From Salinimonas profundi (GTDB lineage: Bacteria; Pseudomonadota; Gammaproteobacteria; Enterobacterales; Alteromonadaceae), in NCBI RefSeq assembly GCF_014750655.1, contig NZ_JABBXD010000001.1, forward strand, positions 924,372 through 988,371: a stretch of 64,000 nt of DNA. Direction: 5' to 3'. How positions within the stretch are numbered: position 1 is the stretch's first letter; every line of letters starts with the position of its first letter. Position numbers and translations under genes: made by a program. A model generated the notes under the pieces. That model did not search any database. It had not been told where the DNA came from and saw only the letters and a program-made list of their open reading frames with translations. Of the stretch, positions 57,614-64,000 are shown piece after piece.

Positions 57614-59667
57614 AAGGGACAGGACTGCCGGTCAAAGGGCATCGTGCCACACTTATTTTAAGTATAGCCATGCTTGTACTTACCGTTGTTCTCAACCAGC
57701 CGTTAATGGGCTGGGTGATGCTGATGATGACCTGTGCAGCTGTAATACGCTTTTACCTCTTCAGAGCCGGACAAACACAAAAATTAAGTCAGCGGTTGGT
57801 TAATCTGCTGGCGGTACTGGCATGCATTGCACTGGCCTGGTTCAGCGGTCAGCAAGGTTTATTGGAGATTATGGTTAACCTGTTAGTCACCGGCTGTGCA
57901 TTAAAACTTCTGGTCCTCAGGCGAACGAAAGATTTTCTGCAACTGACAGCCTGTGCTTTTTTTCTGACAGGCTGTGCCCTTATCTTTGAACAGGCATTGT
58001 CTACAGCGATTGTGCTTAGCATCATTGTGTTGTTGCTATTACTTGGGCTACAACAATTGTATGCACCTCAGCTAGCGTTCAAAAAACACCTTTCGGCCAA
58101 TGTTAAGTTGGGACTACAAGCTTTACCCATCGCCAGTTTGTTATTTCTTATAATGCCCCAGCTACCACCGTTATGGGGCATGCCTGCCGGGAAAAGTACA
58201 CAAACCGGTCTGAGTGAGAGTATGACACCCGGCGATATCGCCGCACTGACCCAATCTACCGATCGCGTTTTCACCGCGACCTTCAGTCAAGCTTTACCGC
58301 CGCCACAACAGCGATACTGGCGTGCAATGGTACTGGAATCGTTTAATGGCAATACCTGGACGGTGAGCGAATACCGTAAGCAACAACAGTTGCTTTCTCA
58401 GTTTACTACCCGAACCTTAGAGGCAGAACCTCAGGGTAACTGGGCTGAATACCAGCTGATCATTGAGCCAAATGCGAGCAAGTGGCTGTATGCTTTGGAT
58501 GTATCAAGGCCCGCGGATCGCGCATCCTTAACAAAAGTGATCAGTAATCAGGACTACTCGCTCTCGACGGTGCAGCCTGTTATGAGCAAGCAATTATTCG
58601 ATATGCAGTACAATGCAGACGCAAAAAAACCATTGGCGGCAAACGGTATCGACACGCAGCTTAACTTGCAGTTACCGGTCAGTGGAAAAAACCCGCGCGC
58701 AAAGGACTGGGCACAGCAACTAAGACATCGTTACAGCGATAACAACGCGCTTGTCGACGCCATAATGCGCTATTTTGCAGACCAGAATTTTTCCTACACT
58801 CTGACCCCGGGCGCTATGCCTGAGCACCCTGTTGATACATTTTTGTTTGAGCGACAAGCTGGCTTTTGTGCTCACTATGCCAGTGCGATGACATATGTGC
58901 TTCGTGAAACCGGCATCCCGGCACGAATTGTTTCCGGCTATCAGGGCGGAGAAGCCATTACACAAAACGCGCTGAGTGTGTACCAGTATGATGCACATGC
59001 ATGGGTGGAAGCGGCCCCCGATGGGAAGACATGGGAGCGTTTTGATCCCACCGCCATGGTAGCGATGTCACGCCTGCAATATGGCTTTCAACAATCTATG
59101 GCTGATCAGCATGCTGACATGCCCCTCTTCTCCAGAGCGAGGGCCAGAGATTCTGCACTGTTGGGCGGTCTTTTTGCCATGATTGATACCGTTAATTATC
59201 AGTGGAGTCGCTGGGTACTGGGCTTTGATAATGAGCGCCAACAGGATATGTTAACTGACATATTGGGCGAAAAGACAACGACAAAACTGGCCTTATTCGG
59301 GCTGGCTGTGATGTTATTTATCACCGGCTTGCTCGCGCTGTATTTTATTCCTAAACCTGCGGCCCGGTATACCGATGAGATACAGCGCCTTTACGATAGT
59401 TTGTCTGCCCGCTTACATAAATTAACCGGCGTCGAGCGGGCAAACCTATCCGCCAGACAATACCTTCATTTACTGGCCCCTCATCTTGATGCACAAACCT
59501 TTTCATTGTTTGAACAGTTTACGCAGCAATACGAAAAAATCCGTTATGTGCCATCAGGCCAACAGCGAAACCATTACGCCAGGTTACGCAGCCAGCACCG
59601 TATTTTGATGAAGCAGTTAAAAAAAGGCATGGGGGGGTTCAGGCCTTCGCCCCTGACTGAAGAATAA
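57610..59667 (+). CDS. Membrane transglutaminase-like protein (DUF3488-TGc)
   Basis: A 685-residue membrane protein. About six membrane segments lie in residues 10-200 (DUF3488/TgpA-type), followed by a soluble transglutaminase-like domain with Cys in ERQAGFCAHYASAMTYVL near residue 420, His in YDAHAWVEAAPDG near 460 and Asp in RFDPTAM near 480, then a further membrane segment near 565 and a cytoplasmic tail. It resembles TgpA of Pseudomonas. The substrate is unknown. Last gene of the operon. Confidence 0.92.
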   Translation: MKGTGLPVKGHRATLILSIAMLVLTVVLNQPLMGWVMLMMTCAAVIRFYLFRAGQTQKLSQRLVNLLAVLACIALAWFSGQQGLLEIMVNLLVTGCALKLLVLRRTKDFLQLTACAFFLTGCALIFEQALSTAIVLSIIVLLLLLGLQQLYAPQLAFKKHLSANVKLGLQALPIASLLFLIMPQLPPLWGMPAGKSTQTGLSESMTPGDIAALTQSTDRVFTATFSQALPPPQQRYWRAMVLESFNGNTWTVSEYRKQQQLLSQFTTRTLEAEPQGNWAEYQLIIEPNASKWLYALDVSRPADRASLTKVISNQDYSLSTVQPVMSKQLFDMQYNADAKKPLAANGIDTQLNLQLPVSGKNPRAKDWAQQLRHRYSDNNALVDAIMRYFADQNFSYTLTPGAMPEHPVDTFLFERQAGFCAHYASAMTYVLRETGIPARIVSGYQGGEAITQNALSVYQYDAHAWVEAAPDGKTWERFDPTAMVAMSRLQYGFQQSMADQHADMPLFSRARARDSALLGGLFAMIDTVNYQWSRWVLGFDNERQQDMLTDILGEKTTTKLALFGLAVMLFITGLLALYFIPKPAARYTDEIQRLYDSLSARLHKLTGVERANLSARQYLHLLAPHLDAQTFSLFEQFTQQYEKIRYVPSGQQRNHYARLRSQHRILMKQLKKGMGGFRPSPLTEE

Positions 59668-60030
59668 GGAAAGTGCTGCTGTAAACGGTAGACGAGCAGC
59701 CAGCGAAACATAACAGGAACAAGGACTACCACCAATGGAAACGGACCACTGTTTAGCACTACCCCGCCCTGCCATACCGCTATTGTTGTCACCATGGAAC
59801 GTCGCAGATTGCAATGACGACCGCCTCTGAATAGTGATGACAGAGAGCTGTGGACTACTACGATTTCAGCGGGTTCCTGCTTCGCGGTGCTGACCATCAT
59901 GATACAGCCAGCACACCCTGCAAGCACCCATAGCGTCCAGACCAAAGCTATTGCGCTGATTAACGTCACCATATAAATTTATGTCATGCTGATAAGCAAC
60001 TAAGTAAGAATGTACGCCACAGACAGGCAT
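59668..60030. other. Intergenic stretch between operon end and fusA terminator
   Basis: About 360 bases. A minus-strand frame 59574-59972 (132 codons) overlaps the transglutaminase end and begins with a hydrophobic stretch and Cys residues, but has no ribosome binding site and no family match, so I see no supported gene here. Confidence 0.5.
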
Positions 60031-60058
60031 AAAAAAACCCGCCAGATGGCGGGTTTTT
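60031..60058 (-). terminator. Intrinsic terminator of fusA
   Basis: CCCGCC (60038-60043) pairs with GGCGGG (60048-60053), loop AGAT, with A5/T5 arms extending the stem to 11 pairs. On the minus strand the T-run follows. It lies 20 bases past the EF-G stop and may act both ways. Confidence 0.88.
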
Positions 60059-60077
60059 AACAATTAAATCAGAAGAC

Positions 60078-62165
60078 TTATTTTGCAGCTTTACGTGCTT
60101 TTGCTTCTTCAATAACCTTGTCAGCAACATTATTCGGGCAAGGCGCATAATGGCTGAATTCCATTGAGAACTGACCACGACCCGATGTCATTGTACGAAG
60201 TTGGCCAATGTAACCAAACATTTCAGACAGAGGAACGTCTGCCTTGATACGTACACCTGTTACACCTGCTTCCTGATCCTTGATCATGCCGCGACGACGG
60301 TTAAGGTCACCGATAACATCACCAACGTGATCTTCTGGCGTGAACACGTCAACTTTCATGACTGGCTCAAGAATCTGTGGTCCTGCTTTTGGCATAGACT
60401 GACGGAATGCACCTTTAGCCGCGATTTCAAAGGCGATTGCAGATGAATCGACCGCGTGGAATCCACCGTCAAACAGTTCTACTTCAACATCCAGTACCGG
60501 ATAGCCCGCCAACGGACCTTCTTCCATCATACCCTTAAAGCCTTTTTCAATGGCCGGGAAGAATTCTTTAGGTACGTTACCGCCCACAACAGTAGAAGTG
60601 AACTGGAAGCCAGAGTTCGTTTCGCCTGGCTTGATGCGGTAATCAATCTTACCGAACTGACCAGAACCACCTGATTGTTTCTTGTGCGTGTAGCTATCTT
60701 CAATCGCTGTTGTGATAGTTTCACGGTAAGCAACCTGTGGTTGACCTACTTCAAGCTCAACGCCATAAGTACGCTTCAGGATATCTACTTTGATATCCAG
60801 GTGAAGTTCACCCATTCCTTTCAGGATAGTTTCACCAGAATCTTCGTCAGTCTCAACCTGGAACGACGGATCTTCAGAAACCAGTTTACCGATAGCGATA
60901 CCCATCTTCTCAGTTGCACCTTTATCTTTAGGCTTAACAGCGATAGAGATTACCGGCTCAGGGAAGATCATTGGCTCAAGCGTACAAGGGTGGCTGGTAG
61001 AACACAGCGTGTGACCAGTCTGTACGTTCTTCATACCAACAATGGCAAGAATGTCACCAGCATGGGCTGTTGTCAGCTCAGTACGGTCATTTGCGTGCAT
61101 TTCAACCATACGGCCGATACGCTCAGTTTTACCTGTTGCACTGTTAAGGATGGTATCACCCTTGTTAAGTACACCAGAGTAAACACGAACAAACGTTAGT
61201 GCACCGAAGCGGTCGTCCATAATTTTAAACGCCAGCGCACGGAATGGCTCATCAGTAGAAACTTTCGCCACTTCGCCGGTAGGTTCGCCGGTGTCTTTAT
61301 CTGTCAGTTCTTGTGGGTCAACTTCAGTAGGGTTAGGCAGATAGTCGATAACGCCATCCAATACCAGTTGTACACCTTTGTTTTTGAAGGCTGAGCCACA
61401 GAATGTCGGGAAGAATTCCAGGTCGCGCGTACCTTTACGTAAACAACGCTTGATATCAGCAATAGACGGTTCTTCACCATCCATATATGCCATCATCAGT
61501 TCGTCATCCATTTCTACCGCAGTCTCAATCATCTCTTCGCGATACTGGGCAACTTTGTCTTTCATGTCGTCAGGAACATCACATACTTCGAAGTTCTCTG
61601 GCAGACCAGTTTCGTCCCAGATATAGGCTTTTTGCTCAAGTACGTCGATGATGCCGTTGAAGTCATCTTCAATACCGATTGGCAGTGTCATTACCACTGG
61701 CTTAGCACCAAGAACTTTCTTGATCTGGCCGATAACACGGTAGAAGTCTGCACCCATACGGTCCAGCTTGTTTACGAAGATAACCCGGGCTACGCCAGAT
61801 TCGTTCGCATAACGCCAGTTAGTTTCTGATTGTGGCTCAACACCACCAGAACCACAGAACACACCGATACCGCCGTCAAGGACTTTCAATGAGCGGTAAA
61901 CTTCTACCGTGAAGTCAACGTGTCCAGGAGTATCGATGATGTTCATACGATGATCTTTCCAGAAACAGGTCGTTGCTGCTGACTGGATTGTGATACCACG
62001 CTCAGCTTCCTGTTCCATGAAGTCAGTTGTTGACTCACCATCGTGCACTTCACCGGTTTTATGGATTTTACCGGTAAGTTTCAAAATACGTTCAGTTGTG
62101 GTTGTTTTCCCCGCGTCTACGTGGGCGAAAATACCAATATTTCTGTAATGAGATAAGTCTGCCAT
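60078..62165 (-). CDS. fusA2: Elongation factor G, second copy type
   Basis: A 695-residue EF-G. GTPase motifs: AHVDAGKTT near residue 15, RGITIQSAA near 56, DTPGHVDFT near 81 and [11 protein letters not shown] near 132. The domain [15 protein letters not shown] and the [14 protein letters not shown] stretch complete the family. It stands alone rather than in the rpsL-rpsG-fusA-tuf operon and begins [12 protein letters not shown], as in the second EF-G of marine Alteromonadales and Vibrio. Whether it works in elongation or ribosome recycling cannot be told here. Confidence 0.93.
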   Translation of the reverse strand: MADLSHYRNIGIFAHVDAGKTTTTERILKLTGKIHKTGEVHDGESTTDFMEQEAERGITIQSAATTCFWKDHRMNIIDTPGHVDFTVEVYRSLKVLDGGIGVFCGSGGVEPQSETNWRYANESGVARVIFVNKLDRMGADFYRVIGQIKKVLGAKPVVMTLPIGIEDDFNGIIDVLEQKAYIWDETGLPENFEVCDVPDDMKDKVAQYREEMIETAVEMDDELMMAYMDGEEPSIADIKRCLRKGTRDLEFFPTFCGSAFKNKGVQLVLDGVIDYLPNPTEVDPQELTDKDTGEPTGEVAKVSTDEPFRALAFKIMDDRFGALTFVRVYSGVLNKGDTILNSATGKTERIGRMVEMHANDRTELTTAHAGDILAIVGMKNVQTGHTLCSTSHPCTLEPMIFPEPVISIAVKPKDKGATEKMGIAIGKLVSEDPSFQVETDEDSGETILKGMGELHLDIKVDILKRTYGVELEVGQPQVAYRETITTAIEDSYTHKKQSGGSGQFGKIDYRIKPGETNSGFQFTSTVVGGNVPKEFFPAIEKGFKGMMEEGPLAGYPVLDVEVELFDGGFHAVDSSAIAFEIAAKGAFRQSMPKAGPQILEPVMKVDVFTPEDHVGDVIGDLNRRRGMIKDQEAGVTGVRIKADVPLSEMFGYIGQLRTMTSGRGQFSMEFSHYAPCPNNVADKVIEEAKARKAAK

Positions 62166-62330
62166 TAGTTCACTTTCGTTGGTTCAGAGTAAAAAAACGG
62201 CGGGATTATAAAGGATTTCAATACCAGATTGACAGCCCTTTCCGCAAAAAGTATAAAACTTATCCAGCGGTTCCACGCCACCATTTAAATTAATTGTTAT
62301 TATTCAATAAGCTAGGCGATATTCAGGAAA

Positions 62331-63410
62331 TTACGTTTCTCGAACAATTGTTACCGTAATTTCATCGCGATCATGATAAAGGTGCCGCAGATGCATGACA
62401 AACTTATCATCAAGTTTTTCAAGCCTTGCCTTCAAAGAGGCAATAGCCTCGGTCACCGTTTCAAACCGCTTTTTCATAGGTAACTTTAAATTGAACACGG
62501 CGTGATCAGTCCATTTCTTAACTAACCAGTCACCCATCAGCTTAGCCACCCGGTCGGGTTGCTCTATCATATCACAAACCAGTAAATCTACACGGCCCAT
62601 CTGCGGGCGATAGCTAAATCCATCTGCGGCAAAATGCTCAACCTGCCCTGTCGCCATGAGGTCGTCATCTATAGCACCGTTATCTATGGCCTCTACATGC
62701 ATGCCCCGTTTAACAAGCTGAAAGGTCCAGCCTCCCGGACACGCTCCCAGGTCCACGGCTCTGGCGCCGGCCCGAAATATCTGCGCTCGCTGGTCATCAG
62801 TAAGCATCGTCAGAATGGCTTCTTCAAGTTTCAGGGTTGAACGGCTGGGGGCACCGGTTGGAAATTTCAGACGGTAAATCCCGTTGGCATGTGCGCTTCT
62901 CACATCCGGATAAGAGTAACCCACCTTGCACTTGTCGAAGTCTGTGAAGAAAACGTGGATCCCCCGACAATCAGGTTTTTCTTTAAAGGTAAGGCAATAA
63001 TGTTTTCTTAACGCCTGACGCAACACGACAGAAAATTTGCGACAAAGCTTTGCCAGGTCTTTGCCTTCATCGGTATCGGCATGATCGACAAATAGCATCC
63101 CGTTTTTCATATCCGGGTTATCATGCGCTCTCACCGCATCAAGTACAGGTCCCAGCCGGTCAGTTTTATCCAGTGCTTCAAAGGTGTCAGTCACGACAAA
63201 AAGTTGCCGGGCGAAAATCGTCTTGGCGACAGAAAGGTTGTGACCGAGTCGATCGGCATCCTCCGCCTGATGACACATATATTCCACATATCCCTGCCCG
63301 GGCGAGAACACCGGATACCCAAAGCAATTAAGCAGCGCGGCTTTTTCTGTCAGTTCTTTGCTCAAATCAGCTTCATAACCGGCCCGACAGTATGCAAGTA
63401 CACTAGCCAT
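62331..63410 (-). CDS. rlmM: 23S rRNA 2'-O-ribose methyltransferase RlmM
   Basis: A 359-residue SAM-dependent enzyme that methylates C2498 of 23S rRNA. The amino half has the THUMP-like fold, the carboxyl half a Rossmann methyltransferase with VDLGACPGGWTFQLVKRGM near residue 220, LLVCDMIEQP near 272 and KLPMKKR near 315. It overlaps the ygdD-like gene by 8 bases; the ygdD-rlmM pair is conserved in enterics. Cytoplasmic. Confidence 0.95.
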   Translation of the reverse strand: MASVLAYCRAGYEADLSKELTEKAALLNCFGYPVFSPGQGYVEYMCHQAEDADRLGHNLSVAKTIFARQLFVVTDTFEALDKTDRLGPVLDAVRAHDNPDMKNGMLFVDHADTDEGKDLAKLCRKFSVVLRQALRKHYCLTFKEKPDCRGIHVFFTDFDKCKVGYSYPDVRSAHANGIYRLKFPTGAPSRSTLKLEEAILTMLTDDQRAQIFRAGARAVDLGACPGGWTFQLVKRGMHVEAIDNGAIDDDLMATGQVEHFAADGFSYRPQMGRVDLLVCDMIEQPDRVAKLMGDWLVKKWTDHAVFNLKLPMKKRFETVTEAIASLKARLEKLDDKFVMHLRHLYHDRDEITVTIVRET

Positions 63411-63777
63411 TACACTCTCCTTTAATCGCTGCAGTCAGGACCAGTATCCACCCAGCCATGAGTATGAGGCCTCCTACCGGAGTAACGGGACCCAGCCAGC
63501 TTAGCTGTGCCAGAGTGAGTAGATAAATACTACCGCTAAATAGCAATACACCCAGGATAAAGCTCCAGGCAGCAAGTATTGCCAAAGAACGTTTTAGCTG
63601 AGGCAGCCCGGCAACCAACAGTAATGCTAGACTATGATACATCTGGTAGCTCACAGCGGTTTTGAACGACTGAAGTGACGATGCACTTAATATCCCCTCA
63701 AGCCCATGGGCTGCCAGAGCGCCAAGGATAACGGCCGTCAGCCCTCCTGCTGCACCGGCACAGATGATTAATTTCAT
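63403..63777 (-). CDS. ygdD: DUF423 membrane protein YgdD
   Basis: A 124-residue DUF423 inner-membrane protein with four membrane segments. Typical stretches are GALAAHGLEGILS near residue 21, TAVSYQMYHSLALLLVAGL near 40 and GSIYLLTL near 82, and P-V-GG-LMLAGW near the end. E. coli YgdD lies beside rlmM in the same order. Function is unknown. Its ATG overlaps the hydrolase gene stop by 4 bases. Confidence 0.9.
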   Translation of the reverse strand: MKLIICAGAAGGLTAVILGALAAHGLEGILSASSLQSFKTAVSYQMYHSLALLLVAGLPQLKRSLAILAAWSFILGVLLFSGSIYLLTLAQLSWLGPVTPVGGLILMAGWILVLTAAIKGECNG

Positions 63778-64000
63778 GATGTTTTACCTTTACTGTGCGC
63801 AAGCATAAATGTAGCAGCGGTGCGCGCTGCGTTACTCAAATTATCTTGCAGCGTCGCGTCGCTTTTCTTGCGAGGCTTCAGGCTGTGATCACCGTCGCTG
63901 AGAAACGAGACCGTGATTGTCGATGCCAGAGGGTAGTGTTCAACTTCTGCCTGTGTACCAAATGTGTCACGTTCCCCCTGACAGATACACACTGGCTTAG
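63774..64000 (-). CDS. Alpha/beta hydrolase-like protein, C-terminal part (runs off right edge)
   Basis: About 75 carboxyl-terminal residues are in the window; the gene continues past 64000. The segment KPVCICQGERDTFGT and the later DGDHSLKPRKKSD carry the acid and His region of the KANL3/Tex30-like (dienelactone hydrolase-type) alpha/beta hydrolases. The nucleophile serine is outside the window. The start at 63992 is only the first in-frame start here, not the real start. Confidence 0.75.
   Translation of the reverse strand, partial: KPVCICQGERDTFGTQAEVEHYPLASTITVSFLSDGDHSLKPRKKSDATLQDNLSNAARTAATFMLAHSKGKTS

Noticed and set aside
59574-59972. 132-codon minus-strand frame with hydrophobic start and Cys residues
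   Set aside because: Overlaps the end of the transglutaminase gene, has no ribosome binding site and no family resemblance.
60675-61199. 174-codon plus-strand frame opposite EF-G
   Set aside because: Wholly antisense to a clear EF-G gene, with no ribosome binding site or protein features.

Overview
The window reads as chromosomal DNA of a marine gammaproteobacterium, most likely Alteromonadaceae (Alteromonas/Salinimonas/Aestuariibacter-like). This is an inference from gene content and conserved neighbourhoods: seqA-pgm, yffB-dapE, ygdD-rlmM, a stand-alone second EF-G, betBA, a TorF-type porin, astE and a MoxR/DUF58/transglutaminase operon. There are no phage genes, transposases or CRISPR arrays. 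One tRNA (Val-GAC) is present. Genes are dense and mostly intact.

Layout. 1-12.4 kb: a stress- and envelope-flavoured block with the 5' 3.4 kb of a cyclic beta-1,2-glucan synthase gene (ndvB, running off the left edge), a Crp/Fnr regulator, a 1.3-kb gene-poor stretch with a 12-bp palindrome, a second hflK/hflC pair, a small ORF coupled to nhaA, an Hsp20 gene, a beta-CASP metallo-hydrolase and a small membrane protein. 12.5-18.4 kb: a purine salvage/catabolism block (adenine deaminase, AzgA/NCS2 purine permease with a RutR-type operator, a RutR-like TetR regulator, a divergent OHCU-decarboxylase-like protein, guanine deaminase), then tRNA-Val. 18.7-27.3 kb: patatin-like lipase, an ACT-domain gene paired with a phosphorylation-dead EIIA(Glc)-like gene behind a cluster of DnaA-box-like motifs, osmC, the yffB-dapE-M15 peptidase-DUF2897 operon, the astE-HIT-ybjQ operon and a GGDEF-EAL protein. 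27.7-31.8 kb: betB-betA and a TorF-like porin.

31.9-42.9 kb is a second island: an Mrp-type cation/proton antiporter in the archaeal/Mbh-like order (E-F-G-MbhD-B-C-D-giant D'), a tandem universal stress protein, a histidine kinase and OmpR-type regulator, and a convergent delta-class carbonic anhydrase. By eye it and the first 9.5 kb look more AT-rich than the rest, which would fit acquisition, but I could not compute this. The giant last antiporter subunit is split by one in-frame TAG exactly at a conserved glutamine codon. A second gene, at 43.2 kb, is split by an in-frame TAA.

44.2-64 kb: an SDR-family reductase, an RND efflux pump with its adaptor, a secreted highly charged coiled-coil protein, glycogen phosphorylase, phosphoglucomutase and SeqA, the MoxR-DUF58-transglutaminase operon, EF-G 2, rlmM, ygdD and the 3' end of an alpha/beta hydrolase gene that runs off the right edge. 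Several intrinsic terminators (after osmC, glgP, pgm and fusA) are clear.

The least ordinary material is the Mrp/Usp/two-component/carbonic anhydrase island with its amber-interrupted double antiporter, the non-phosphorylatable EIIA-like protein with its ACT partner, and the RutR-like regulator that appears to have moved from pyrimidine to purine control.
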